From positions 9,083,001-9,147,000 of the forward strand of contig OU015671.1 of NCBI GenBank assembly GCA_907165275.2: a stretch of DNA of 64,000 nt. Reading direction: 5' to 3'. The stretch comes from Zygaena filipendulae (Eukaryota > Arthropoda > Insecta > Lepidoptera > Zygaenidae). The number at the start of each line of letters is the position of its first letter. Within the stretch, counting starts at the first letter, position 1. Positions 23,184 to 34,880 of the stretch are shown here, piece after piece. The notes below the pieces were generated by a model. It made no database searches. It worked only from the letters and a program-made list of their open reading frames with translations, and was not told where the DNA came from. The position numbers were made by a program, and so were the translations under genes.

Positions 23184-23504
23184 TATTGGACATGATGACT
23201 AAATTTTAATTTTTTATCCGTCTTGTAGAATAATAAAATATATTGGACACATATTTTTTCCTTTTTTTACGTAAACAAAGAATGACGGCGATACACTGAG
23301 TTGAAATTCCATGTGACGTCGCGCCTAAGTGAGCCTTAAACGTTACGTTACGTTATGACGTCGTGAGCTCTTAAACTTTAATGAGTTTTATCTCAGTATT
23401 GTTTCAATAATTTGAAAAAGCAAAAAATACGTGTCTGATCTATTATTATTTTTTTACGATTTAACTGATGACGGACTAAATATAATTTGGATTTTTACAC
23501 CCCA
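23184..23504 (+). mobile_element. MITE family A, copy 8, old and diverged
   Basis: Recognisable by TTGGACACATATTTTTTC, GAGTTGAAATTCC, TGACGTCG and GATGACGGACTAA. The CRE-like palindromes are decayed and the core differs. Confidence 0.65.
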
Positions 23505-23538
23505 TCGAATCGGCGCCTAAGAAGTTTCATTTTGAAAA

Positions 23539-23753
23539 CTCAGACCAAATAAAAACTAAAGATGAAACAACGAACAACGAAGTGAAGCCGGCTGCGTATG
23601 CATGTGGTGCTTGGGAAAGTGCCTCAACGGTTCCCAGGTATGGTGTCTTTTTCTTGTAAGTGTGTGCGTGTTTCACGTGCACGGCGTGGTGTCTTTTTCC
23701 TGGCTTCACTTGTTTGTTCTACGCGTTCCGTCTTTAGTATTATTTGGTCTGAG
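23539..23753. mobile_element. hAT-like MITE, 215 bp, perfect 8-bp target duplication
   Basis: Begins CTCAGACCAAATAAAAAC and ends TATTTGGTCTGAG, with inverted similarity for ~55 bp. TTTGAAAA flanks both sides exactly (23531-23538 and 23754-23761). 8-bp duplications are typical of hAT elements. Non-coding; frames crossing it are accidental. Confidence 0.85.
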
Positions 23754-24097
23754 TTTGAAAACTTCACAACGCTCAGACTGCCTCAGAACCCTGCCGCGTG
23801 CCACCACCTAGAATCCACCTACTAGAATCACTACAGTTTTCTTTTTAAATATAGGTAGTTTTCCGTACCACGACCCCACTTTCCCACCCATGGCGTGACG
23901 GTCGACACTGCCAACACATGCGTGCCTCACGCCCGCTATGATATGTGGAAGTTACTAGTTCGCCTCATAATTGTTCTGTTATACTAATATTATTGTAGTT
24001 TGGATCCTTCGAATGCTACGAAATAACTTCCAACTCGGCTGAAAGGGTGTGTTACAAATACGCTCAGGGCCCTTATTCACGGTTTATACCTATAGTA

Positions 24098-24295
24098 CTA
24101 GCTGTCCCTCACGGTTTCACCCGCGGTAATTTCCTGATTACAGTAGGAATTTCGGGATAAAAAGTACCCTATGTCACTCAGGACTTCTGTAGCTTCCTAT
24201 AAGTGAAAAAAATTTCAAAATCGGTTCAGCAGATCCAGAGCTTACCTTCACAACGTCACAATTCACAAACTTTACCTCTTTATAATATTATGGTA
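24098..24295 (-). mobile_element. Helitron-like element, minus orientation
   Basis: CTAGCTGTCCCTCACGG at the start (inverted 3' end) and TATAATATTATGG at the far end. Confidence 0.6.
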
Positions 24296-24432
24296 TAATA
24301 CCCGCGATAATTTCCTGTTACTCAGGGATAATGTAGTATTCTAATGCTGAAAGAATTTTTAAATCGATCCCGTAGATTTTGAGTTAAATTGTAACAACAC
24401 AAACAAACAAAAAATCAAATCTTTCCCCTTTA

Positions 24433-24775
24433 TAATATGAAGAAGAAGAAGAAAATACATTTATTTCAGCACAACACACAAGAAAAAGAAACAAACATCA
24501 ACAGTGCCTAATCTAAAGAAACATAGATAATATCTCTTGCATGCTCTGCCGAAAGGGTCACCAACTCAGCATTAGCTAGGTGCGGGAACACCTAGCGCTG
24601 GTTTACAGTTGGCAGCCTGCTGTCGCGCACGGACGGGGGTAACAAAAGAAGAGGCATAGAAAAAAATGATACTATACATATAAATACAAGTACACCAACT
24701 AAACATAAAAATATAAAAGATAAATAATATAGAAAAATACAGGTAAATAATTCTTACTGAAATAAACAATACATA
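24433..24775 (-). repeat. Retroposon family D with (TTC)n tail
   Basis: GAAGAAGAAGAAAATAC tail, CAACACACAAGAAAAAG, CTCTTGCATGCTCTGCCG and GGTGCGGGAACACCTAGCG match 57690-57990 (inverted) and 27790-27958. The hairpin AGGTGCGGGAACACCT is shared. Confidence 0.7.
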
Positions 24776-25031
24776 CAAAGTACTTAAACATTATAAATAC
24801 TGTAAGACCTATAATACACTACTTATAATACAATAATTATAATACAATACTTTTAATACAATGAAACTAAATTAAGAAATAAATAGAATAATAAAATAGC
24901 ATTTTCCAATATTACCACAGAACAAAATAATAGTACAAAAATATGATAAATAATATTAGTTTTAAGGACTAGCAACACTCCTTGCACATAACGCACGTCG
25001 TCCCAATAATAAATCGTCGCAACATTAGAAA

Positions 25032-25285
25032 CTAGCTGTTCCCCGCGGTTTCCTCCGCAGGAATTCCGGGATACAAAGAAGCCCCGCCCCCTGTACCCCT
25101 GACAGCGTGTATGCAAAATTTCATGACATATGAGATTTCACCGGCGTTAATTTCGGAGTTCCCGCGGGAATTTTGGTTTAAAAAAACTCTATGTCCTCTG
25201 TACCTCTGACAACGTTTGTACAAAATTTCATGATGATCGGTTGATCCGTTAAAGCGTGAAAGCGTAACAGACAGACAGACAGAGT
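25032..25285 (-). mobile_element. Helitron-like elements, two overlapping remnants
   Basis: CTAGCTGTTCCCCGCGG begins one. A second inner copy restarts at TTCACCGGCGTTAATTTCGG and runs to a CAGACAGACAGACAG run. Confidence 0.6.
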
Positions 25286-25592
25286 TAATAAGGAATTAGG
25301 GATTAATATTCTGCATGCCATAGACAATTAGACACGTTGGTAATGTATTTTTTGAAGTGAAACTTCTGTGCATGATGGAAAAACAATTTTTGTGGCGCGC
25401 CGCGCGTTGTACCTAAGTATTATCACAACGTGTTATGGTAATAGTGAAGCGCCCAGTATATCGTAGTAAAGAAGTGTATAAGTCCTCCTTTTAATACATA
25501 GAATGTGAATAAATTGTGTATAGTACATAATATTAAAAAGATGTAAACACAATGCGTTGTCATAGTTACAGAAAAGGACAGGGCAATACCGG

Positions 25593-25927
25593 AATTAGGA
25601 TGTTGACGACTTATGAAAATCGGAATTCTAATTTGTCCGTGAGTTAGAAAATAAAAAATAATAGATATTTTATTTTTTGCTTTTTAAAATTGATGAGAAT
25701 ATACATAGATAAAGTGCATTAAAGTTTAGGGTGGAAGACTCGTCGTCATTATTCGGTATAAGCCCCGTACAAACTGCACCGGGTAGTGGCGTCACGCGCA
25801 ATTTCAACTCAATGTATCGCCGTTATTTTTTGATTAGGTAGGTACGTAAAAAAAGAAAAAATACGTGTCGAATATTTTTTATTAGTCTACACGACGGACT
25901 AAAAAAAATTTTGTCAACTAGCCCATT
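25593..25927 (-). mobile_element. MITE family A, copy 9
   Basis: Ends AATTAGGATGTTGACG and TCAACTAGCCCATT. The CRE-like motifs are mutated (CGTCGTCATT and GGCGTCACG), so this copy has lost the palindromes. Confidence 0.75.
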
Positions 25928-26004
25928 CCCGCGGGAACTCCGAAATTAACGGGGAAAATAGCTACTTGCTTATAAAAGTATCGAATGCAAAAGCAACTGC
26001 TAAA

Positions 26005-26052
26005 TTAATAATGAGGCAATTAATAAATTAATAATGAGGCAATTAATAGAGC
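26005..26052. repeat. Tandem duplication of ~23 bp
   Basis: AATTAATAATGAGGCAAT occurs twice in direct succession. Confidence 0.8.
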
Positions 26053-26339
26053 TACCATGTCTCATAAATTTTTGTACTTTTTTCTGAGTAAATAAATAAT
26101 AAAAAAAAAAAAATAAAATAAAAATAATTATTCATAATATACCTGCCTTTTAACTTTATTCTCTCCCACAAAACTTGGACTTGACAATTGTTACACCAAT
26201 TACTTTTATTTATGGGTCGAATAATACGTAATTATTAAACCTAATAACATTGAAATTCCGATAAATGCTGACCAAAACCTTTTTTTCCCTCCAATTTTAA
26301 AGGTTTTTTTTTAATCGTCCACTTAGCTATATACCTACA

Positions 26340-27363
26340 TAGGGTTGCCACTTGCCACCCGTACCTACTATATTTCAGTCAATTGTACCTACTATATATT
26401 ATAGAAAAATAATATGGTCCGAAAATTACTATATTTTTATCCCTAATTCAATTGTCGTGCTTTTTATATTAACTATGACTGGTCTGGAACGCACCCGCAG
26501 CGCAGCACGGGAATTTCAGAACGAAATGTATCCGCGGCAACAAAACGTCAACTGTCAAACTAGCAATAGATAATAATTTGTAGATGAATGCTGCCCGATA
26601 CGTCATAAGAATTAAAAAAGCGGTCAAGTGCGAGTCGGATTCGCCCATGAAGGGTTCCGTAGCAGCAAGTAACATACTATAAAAGTTCTTGTAGTTCGTT
26701 TTGTTTGATCGAAGTTTTAATAATAGTGTTTTTTTTTTGCGGTTTACGATTTATGACGTATAAAAAAAAACTACTTAAGTACTAGATCTCGTTCAAACCA
26801 ATTTTCGGTGGAAGTTTGCATGGTAAGGTACATCATATATTTTTTTTAGTTTTATCATTCTCTTATTTTAGAAGTTACAGGGGGGGGACACATTATACCA
26901 CTTTGGAAGTGTCTCTCGCGCAAACTAATCAGTTTAGAAAAAAATATATTAGAAAACTCAATGTTATTTTTGAAGACCTATCCATAGATGGTATGATTTT
27001 GACACGTACGGTTGTGTAACACGTATGGTTTTGATAATTTTTTTTTTAAATTTCGTTTCTAATTGTATGGAAAACTCCCAAAATATCTTGTTTTTTTTTT
27101 CTACTTCTGTGTGAAAATCTTAATGCGGTTCACGTCGTCTACTTACCAAGTTTCAATAGAATCATAAAAAAGGCACTGTGACATGCGGACGGACAGACAG
27201 ACATGACGAACCCATAAGGGTTCCGTTTTTTGCCATTTGGCTACGGAACCCTAAAAAATATGTACTATTTTTTCGCCTGCATTTCCCAAAAGCACCTACT
27301 ATATTTTTTGCATCTTTTTCGGAAAAAACCTACTATATTTTATCCAAAAAAGGCGGCAACCCT
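26340..27363. mobile_element. Possible TIR element carrying a nested dispersed repeat
   Basis: ATAGGGTTGCCAC at the left and GGCGGCAACCCTAT at the right are inverted, and both ends carry nearby ACCTACTATAT motifs. 26612-27258 is a separate repeat inside. No transposase seen. Confidence 0.45.
26612..27258 (+). repeat. Dispersed repeat related to family C (long form)
   Basis: GTCAAGTGCGAGTCGGATTC start, GAAGGGTTCCGTAGC, a GGACGGACAGACAGAC run and GGCTACGGAACCCTAAAAA end. Non-coding; long T runs make accidental frames. Confidence 0.6.
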
Positions 27364-27789
27364 ATATTATACAGTACAACAAACTGTATTATCAAAATAA
27401 CAGTACAAGACCAAAAAAGTATGTAATTAGCCCCTTGGTATACGAGACTGTTTTAACTGTACAGGACGTAGGTAATAAAAAAAATCCAACCTACATCGAC
27501 GCCCCCGGGGAATAAACCGGTAATAAGCTATTACGGGTTTTTTTATGTTATTGAAGATTCGGTATCTAGAACTTGGAATATTGTTGGAATACAACTAGTA
27601 AGTTTTTTCTAGAATTTTTCTATTGAAATTACGAAACATACGAAATACCTAGTACGGGTTTTTTTTCTATTTCTATAACCACAAGTAATATTTTATTTGA
27701 ACAAATAATATAATTATCAAGAACCATATTATTCGTTATATTGTTATAGTATTTTTCTCAAAAAATGACTGCTATGATTTTGTGAAAAG

Positions 27790-27958
27790 TAGAAGAAGAA
27801 GAAGAAAATACATTTATTTCAGCACAACACACAAGAAAAATAAACAACATCAACAGTGCCTAATCTAAAGAGACATAGATAATATCTCTTGCATGCTCTG
27901 CCGAAAGGGTCACCAACTCAGCATTAGCTAGGTGCGGGAACACCTAGCGCTGGTTTGG
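27790..27958 (-). repeat. Retroposon family D with (TTC)n tail
   Basis: Near-identical to 24435-24594 and ends at the same GCGCTGGTTT point. Confidence 0.7.
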
Positions 27959-28107
27959 TAGGTATTTATGAATGAAAAGAGGTTTTTTTATTTCCCTGTA
28001 AAATTGGAATTTTGGTATTACCGTTTTCCATTCCCCTCTCTGGTGGCGTCGATATAAGCAGGGCTAGAATTAAAATATTGCGTAAAACACGGTATTACGG
28101 TATACGG

Positions 28108-28240
28108 CAGAAATTTCGGAGATCCCGCAAAAATTCCGGGATACAAAGAAGGCCATGTCCTTCACTGTACCCCTGACAATGTTGAAAGCGTAACAAACAA
28201 ACAAACTCACTTTGGCATTTATGTTATTAGTTAAGATACC
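28108..28240 (-). mobile_element. Helitron-like fragment
   Basis: ATTTCGGAGATCCCGC, ATTCCGGGATACAAAG and CACTGTACCCCTGAC followed by AAGCGTAACAAACAAAC. Confidence 0.55.
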
Positions 28241-28289
28241 TACAGATATATTACGTTGTTACGTTAATTGAGAGACGTATTAAAGGATT

Positions 28290-28430
28290 CAGTATTTATT
28301 TATTTATTTATTTATTTATTGGCACACAAAACGAGACACAAACAATAAGAGGTACATAAGTATTATACATTACTAGAACTGGAATGTGTCCCAAAGTCCC
28401 ACAGTAACAACATTTTTTTTTTTCTCTTTA
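28290..28430 (-). repeat. Retroposon 3' end with (TTTA)n tail
   Basis: TATTTATTTATTTATT followed by GGCACACAAAACGAGACAC: a retroposon tail in minus orientation. Confidence 0.5.
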
Positions 28431-28874
28431 TAATAACTAAAACTTAAATTATTGCAAAGCTGTAATTCAGCGTCCAAAATCAATGAGTAAGTATAACTTT
28501 AACTAACAAGACAAATATTTGGCTAAGCATCCGATTCTTGTCTCAAATATTAAAAAAAAGGATGTACTTAACAAAAAATATTAATGAAAAAGGCCGACGA
28601 TTTTATTGGATGATGGATTATACACTAAGCCATTTTCCTTTGTATTAACGCTGACGATAACATGTCGTAAAGGTCATTTACCCGCGAAAACCCACATTTT
28701 TATCAAAGGTTTTCTTTGTGATTTTTCGGTCAAGGGCTTCTAGAGTTCCCTTTTTTAACCGGTTCCTCGGAAACGGCTCTCGAATGCGATGAATTTTGTA
28801 CACAAACAGTGTTTTGATTTCCAAGTTTAATAAGAGAGGTTTTATTTTAACAACAATAGAGGGCAATACGAGTA

Positions 28875-29045
28875 AGGGCGGCGCCACAGTCTTTGCGGCG
28901 GCGGCAGTGGCAAAAACAAATGGTAGACAACATAAGAAGTAGGCCACAGCTCGCGCCGCTGATAGCTGTGGCCGTCTTCTTATGTTGTCTAGCATTTGTT
29001 TTTGCCGCCGCCGCCGCCGCCGCAAAGACTGTGACCAAGGGCTAA
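28875..29045. mobile_element. GC-rich fold-back element
   Basis: GCCACAGTCTTTGCGG...GACAACATAAGAAG on the left is mirrored by CTTCTTATGTTGTC...CCGCAAAGACTGTG on the right, with CCACAGCTCGCGCCGC..AGCTGTGG at the centre. A shortened relative lies at 61130-61228. The GCC runs create alanine/arginine-rich frames that are not genes. Confidence 0.75.
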
Positions 29046-29191
29046 AGCAACTTTTTCGCCCCCGGATTTTTTTTTTTCAATGGGTATAAATGACTGGGTG
29101 AAATTGATACTCACCACTATACTTTAATCACCATAATTTTCGTTTTGACTTGCGTAATAGAAGCATTTTCTTTTCATCTGCAACAATATGA

Positions 29192-29275
29192 AAAACAATT
29201 GAATTGAATTGTATTGAAAAACTTTATTTGACACAACACATTAGAATTACAGCATAGGTACATTAATTAACAGAG
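29192..29275 (-). repeat. Retroposon family D2 3' end
   Basis: AATTGAATTGAATTG, then CTTTATTTGACACAACAC and ATTACAGCATA. Confidence 0.55.
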
Positions 29276-29285
29276 AAGTATGAGC

Positions 29286-29608
29286 AATGGGCATGTTGAC
29301 TAATTTTTATTTTTTAGTCCGTCTTGTAGATTGTTAAAAAATATTGGACACGTATTTTTTCTTTTTTTACGTAATCAAAAAATGAAGGCGATATATTGAG
29401 TTGAAATTTCGCGTGACGTCACTATTCACGTCACGTGGTTTTAGCGGTTAGTGACGTCACGAACCCCTCACCCTAAACTTTAATGCGCTTTATCTCTGTA
29501 TATTTTAATTTATTTAAAAAAGCAAAAAATACGTGTCAATTGTTTTTTATTTTCTAACTGACGGACTAATTAGAATTTTGATTTTCAAAAGTAGTCCACA
29601 TCCCTATT
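29286..29608 (+). mobile_element. MITE family A, copy 10
   Basis: Both consensus ends intact. The core between the TGACGTCA motifs is altered by a short duplication (an extra CACGTCACGTGG), giving three overlapping CRE/E-box-like palindromes. Confidence 0.85.
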
Positions 29609-29824
29609 ACGGATTTTGTAGGTATCGATGAAAACATGGAGACATAGCTTTGTTTTATTTTCACAGTTCCATTTTGATCATCAAACTACTGCCTGGTACG
29701 ACTAATCGGAATAAATATTATCTTTATCTTACGTCTTTATGATTTAGTTTATTAATTATATGTATTAGTATCTAGTATTATATTATTTGTGTTTGTTTTT
29801 TTATTGTTTTTCGTTTGCACTTCT

Positions 29825-29933
29825 ATATCTCTCTGTCTCCCCAATGGTTAACTGGCAGAGAATGCCGCAAGGCATTGAGTTCGCCATTTGTACGTACTGT
29901 GCAGTAAAGAATAAATAAATAAATAAATATACT
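29825..29933 (+). repeat. Non-LTR 3' end with (AAAT)n tail
   Basis: AACTGGCAGAGAATGCCGC then AATAAATAAATAAATA; sister of 15862-15990. Confidence 0.6.
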
Positions 29934-29996
29934 CAATAAACTCTCCAAAATTTTACCGTAATCTGTTCAGTGGTTGAATTATTATACATGCATCGA

Positions 29997-30627
29997 AATA
30001 GTATATTTCATTATAAGTGCGGAAAGCCTGTCATTGCAAAGAGTTCCGACAAATGTCTACCCGAGCCGAGGCGCAGCCGAAGGTGAGGGTTGACAGTCGG
30101 AACTAGTTGCAATGACGGTTCCGCACGTGTACTGAACAACTATTTTTAATACAGTTGCGAAAAAAATTAAGAAATTTAATAAAATATCAAAAACACAACA
30201 AACTCAACTAAGTTCCAACTGTGATCAAGAGATGGCGCTAGTCGTATTAGTAATGCGAAACCTACGTTTCGCAATGCAAAAAAGTGTGTCAAAGTCGTGT
30301 CGCCATTTGACAGTTGGCAAAGAGAACGCACGAGTTCGGGAAAGGTAAACAAAAAGCTCGAGTATGTAATAGCCCACATCCCGAACGCGCCATCTCTTGA
30401 TCACAGTTGGAACTTAGTTGAGTTTGTTGTGTTTTTGATATTTTATTAAATTGCTTAATTTTTTCGTAACTGTATTAAAAATAGTTGTTCAGTACACGTG
30501 CGGAACCGTCATTGCAACTAGTTCCGACTGTCAACCCTCACCTTCGGCTGCGCCTCGGCTCGGGTAGACATTTGTCGGAACTCTTTGCAATGACAGGCTT
30601 TCCGCACTTATAATGAAATATACTATT
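29997..30627. mobile_element. Large fold-back element, ~240-bp inverted arms
   Basis: 29997-30238 is almost exactly the reverse complement of 30387-30627 (AATAGTATATTTCATT against AATGAAATATACTATT outside; GAGATGGCGC against GCGCCATCTC inside), with a 148-bp spacer. No clear target duplication and no transposase. The high arm identity suggests recent insertion or gene conversion between arms. Confidence 0.88.
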
Positions 30628-30800
30628 GGATTGAACTTTATCGTTTCATGAAATTATATCGTTGAGTAATATTGTGACGCCAAATAAAGATATCTCTAAA
30701 TCTTAACTCCTAACTTTAGTAGGTATTATACTTTGTTTTATTCTGTGGTTTCTATTAATCACTTTTTTTGGATAGTCTATAATATGTACATCTATATCTA

Positions 30801-31265
30801 TCTATACTTATAATAAAAGTGTAGAGTTCAATTCTGTACATTGAATATATATTCAAAATTAATATTGGAGGATGAATGGTGATCGATACTGATGCCAAAA
30901 ATGAAATCAGTAAATTTTTTGTATGTCTGTCTGTCTGTATACGCATGGGTCAAAAACTACTGAAGGGATTTTAACCAAACTTGGTACGATTGTAGTCCAT
31001 ACTCCTGGGCAGGTTATAGGCTATATAACATAATGCTAAGACACATAGGAGCTGAGCAGTGGCGATAAATTTGAAGCAAGTCGGATGAAAATGCGCTTTC
31101 GAGCTCTTATCCTCGCATACGTTTACTCAATCACGCAAAAACGGCTGAACGGATTTGGATGAAATTTGGTATGCACGTTGTCAGAAGGACATAGGGTACT
31201 TTTTATCCCGGAATTCTCCCGGGAACTCCGAAATTACCGCGGGTGAAACCGCGGGGCACAGCTAG
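30801..31265 (+). mobile_element. Helitron-like element, long form
   Basis: TCTATACTTATAATAAAAG start; CCGAAATTACCGCGGG, TGAAACCGCGG and CACAGCTAG|T end. It is about twice the usual length, holding two successive ACGGAT-type blocks. Confidence 0.7.
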
Positions 31266-31403
31266 TAAGGTATAAACCTCGCAACTACCGACACTGTGCG
31301 ACATTGGTCTGCAGGTAGAAGACGGTTTTGTTTTTCCGTCGCAACGTATTCGTAATTCGTGAGTGTCAGCGTTTGTTCTGGCCGCACTGAGGAGTCATCC
31401 CAC

Positions 31404-31427
31404 GCCGTCTTTTCAACAAAAGACGGC
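31404..31427. repeat. Perfect hairpin next to the hexamer array
   Basis: 10-base arms GCCGTCTTTT and AAAAGACGGC around CAAC. Confidence 0.8.
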
Positions 31428-31432
31428 AAGAG

Positions 31433-31998
<566 letters not shown>

Positions 31999-32105
31999 CC
32001 ACATCACAACACACAGATCTACTTGATCCCACAGTAAGCTATTATTAGCTTGTGTCGTGGAAACCAAGCAAACGTGGTATATACTACATAGAATTACTTA
32101 TATAC
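31999..32105 (-). repeat. tRNA-derived SINE, 3' half
   Basis: ACACAGATCTACTTGATCCC, AGCTTGTGTCGTGGAAACC and AAGCAAACGTGGTATATAC match the SINE at 42511-42782. The tRNA-like head is missing. Confidence 0.8.
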
Positions 32106-32155
32106 ACACCGGCAGAATTAGCGAAACACAAAAAGGCAGAGTATAGAAATAATTA

Positions 32156-33405
32156 CGTATAGATTAGATTAGATTAGATTCATTTATTTCACATTATCAA
32201 ATTCATAATTACATTTAATTATAATATGTCAAAGGATAAAGTGATCGTCAAAAATTTAAATTCCAATACAAGATAATTACACAATTACGTATACATAATG
32301 TCATAAATGTCAAACAATGTCAATTAAAACAAAAAAATAAAATAAAATTATGTCAAAATAAAGTGAATATATAAAAAAAGAAAAGAAATAAAGCTACATA
32401 ATGTAGGACTCACGATGTCAAAAAATTAATAAATTCGTTTACCGAATAAAATTCATTTTCTAACAAAAGATTCTTTAATCGGCGATAAAACGTTTCGTCA
32501 TCAGTCACGTTCCTCAGATCTGCGGGTAGCCGCTCGTAATAACTCGGACCAATCACACGCGGGTTTTTTTCAGCATGTTTTGTCCGGTGAGGAACACTGG
32601 CGAGCCGCCCCATGTTCCTAAACGATCGCCCCCCGCACATTCGACGACCAAACGTATCGATGTTGCGACGGACATACGATATCACCTCGAACAGATACAG
32701 ACCGGTCATCGTCATCACGCCGTGTTGCACAAAAACTGACCTACAAGTTTGTCGTGGCTTTACACCGGCGAGAATCCGAATCGCGCGTTTTTGTAATACA
32801 AAGACACGGCCAGAATCAGTCGAGTTCCCCCACAGCATTATACCATACGACATCAGCGACTGGAAATGCGCAAAGTACGTTTGCCTCAGTACGGCACTAG
32901 AGACTAAGGGGCGCAGCTTACGCAGAGCATATGCAGCACCACCGAGCTTATCACAAAGATGTTGTATGTGCGTTTTCCAGTTGATGTTACTATCGAGTGT
33001 GAAGCCAAGAAACCTGCACGACTGGCATACAGGTACTGGGTTGGTTATACTGAGAGGTTTCTCGACCCCTGTGGCCGTGAAAAGAATTAAATTAGATTTA
33101 GATGGATTTAATATAAGACCATTTGCCGTGAACCATGTCTGTAGACGCTCAAAGGTGACATTTATTTTGACGTTAAGGTCTTCGTATGTCCGTGCGCATA
33201 CTATGACTGTGGTGTCATCGGCAAATAGCACCACTAAACCATCCCTAATAAAATTTGGTAAGTCATTAATAATTGTCAAAAATAGTATATTTCCCAGCGA
33301 TGAGCCCTGCGGAATGCCGACAGTGACGTTCCCAGCCTGAGATCTGTACTTTTGACCGCTCGAAGTGATCTCCACCAACTGCTGGCGATTTTCCGATTTT
33401 CTAAT
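32156..33405 (-). pseudogene. 5'-truncated non-LTR retrotransposon: C-terminal reverse transcriptase
   Basis: The frame stays open from about 33405 to the stop at 32410 (about 330 residues) but has no proper ATG; the usual apparent start (33378) is TTG. GIPQGSSLG and FADDT are the RT palm motifs; LNPSKSNLILF, FLGFTLDSNINW and the LYLFEVISYVRRN-type region follow. No RNase H domain is seen, which fits CR1/Daphne-like clades, though the clade call is tentative. A 3' UTR of ~250 bp ends in (TCTAA)n on the element's strand (32160-32181). Endonuclease and N-terminal RT are lost. The break coincides with the palindrome at 33401-33448. A long antisense frame (32612-33340) is a shadow. Confidence 0.85.
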
Positions 33406-33448
33406 TATTATTTGTTTTAATATATATATTAAAACAAATAATAATTAG
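33401..33448. repeat. 48-bp perfect palindrome at the 5' edge of the retrotransposon
   Basis: The first 24 bases (CTAATTATTATTTG...) are the exact reverse complement of the last 24. The left half is continuous with the RT frame, the right half with flanking DNA. Confidence 0.9.
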
Positions 33449-33635
33449 ACGTGAAGTAATAAATTAATATACATCTTTTAACACTTTAAAATTTTGTAAT
33501 TAAATTATTAAATTTTATTTAAAATAATAATAAAAAAAACACTTTTTCTCTAATTTGTGGGCACACAAATAATGTTGCAAATTAAAGATTACTGTGATTA
33601 TAACACTAAGTAAATGAACGATTAATAACGTGTAA

Positions 33636-33720
33636 CACTTCACAACACACAGATCTACTTGATCCCACACTATGCTTGTGTGGAAACCAAGCAAACGTGA
33701 TATATACTACAATGCTATAA
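33636..33720 (-). repeat. tRNA-derived SINE fragment
   Basis: CACTTCACAACACACAGATC, TACTTGATCCCACAC and AAGCAAACGTGATATATAC. Confidence 0.6.
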
Positions 33721-33892
33721 TTATATTATTACATGTTTGTTTGTTACGCTTTCACGCCTCAACAGTTCAACCGACCAACATTTTGGATACACGTTGTCAC
33801 GGGTACAGAAAAGGGCCATAGGGTACTTTTTATCCCGGAACTTCAACGGGATCTCCGAAATTAATGCGGGTGAAATCGCGGGCATTAACTAG
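33716..33892 (+). mobile_element. Helitron-like element
   Basis: ATTATATTATTACATG start, TTACGCTTTCACGCC, TTTTTATCCCGGAACTTC and GGCATTAACTAG|T end. Confidence 0.6.
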
Positions 33893-34196
33893 TAATATCA
33901 CATGAGGACATAAATGTCGACAGAATCATATGTCTGTGTGTGTAGCGTAGGTATTTTAAAACGAGTTAACTCGCATCTCGTGTTTTGTTTGCCAGAGCTT
34001 ATTCCGCTAAAAGAGATAACACGCCAGCCCTAACGCGTGTTATGTAAATTACTAAACGGCGAATGCATGCCTCGCACGGGCGGTGTATTCAGCTACGTTA
34101 TAAATTCTGGAAAAGTTTAAACATCCCACTTGTCACCTCGCAAGTCACACTCACTTCGCATCAGCCCTTTAGCCCCTTAGGTGAGTTGACAATCCG

Positions 34197-34470
34197 TGAA
34201 AAACGCGGGTGATAACGGAAGTCAGAAGTGAGAAAAATGGAGCCGGGTGAGTATTTTCACGTCCCAACTCCCTTCACCTGACCTTGATTTTATTTTGAGA
34301 ACACCGAAACAATCGCTTACATATTGTCAACTGGGATAAGAGGTCTGATCTCACTAGTGATTGATTTGGTGTTCTTAAAATAAAATCAAGGTCAGGCGAA
34401 GTGAATTGGAACGTAAAAACACTCACCCGGCGTAATTTTTCTCATTTCCGTTATCATACGCGTTTTGTTA
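34197..34470. mobile_element. Fold-back element, ~115-bp imperfect arms
   Basis: GATAACGGAA, GCCGGGTGAGT, CCTGACCTTGATTTTATTTT and AGAACACC on the left are mirrored by GGTGTTCT, AAAATAAAATCAAGGTCAGG, ACTCACCCGGC and TTCCGTTATC on the right. Confidence 0.75.
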
Positions 34471-34544
34471 CGTAATTCCTCCGGATATCCCGAAATCAAC
34501 GCGAATAGATTATCTCGAAAATTGTAAGTGACCTATGAAGCTGA

Positions 34545-34880
34545 AATGGGCATGTTGACTATTTCTGTTTTAGCCCGTCTTGTAGATTAATAAAAAATAT
34601 TGGACACGTATTTTTTATTTTTTTTACGTAATCAAAAAATAACGGCGATACATTGAGTTGAAATTTCGTTTGACGTCACTATCTGGACAGTTTGTATGGC
34701 GGTTTTAGCGGTTAGTGACGTCACGACCCCCTCACCCTAAACTTTAATACGCTTTATCTCTGTATAGGTATTTTAATTTATTTGAAAAAGCAAAAAAATA
34801 CGTGTCTATTGTTTTTTTTTATTTTCTAACTGACGGACTAATTAGAATTTTGATTTTCAAAAGTAGTCAACATCCCCATT
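34545..34880 (+). mobile_element. MITE family A, copy 11
   Basis: Intact ends AATGGGCATGTTGACT and TCAACATCCCCATT. The first palindrome keeps TGACGTCA; the second is intact. Confidence 0.85.

Noticed and set aside
28678..29038. Ala/Arg-rich minus-strand frames
   Set aside because: Produced by the GC-rich fold-back element.
32612..33340. 242-residue plus-strand frame
   Set aside because: Antisense shadow of the reverse transcriptase remnant, which has clear GIPQGS and FADDT motifs.
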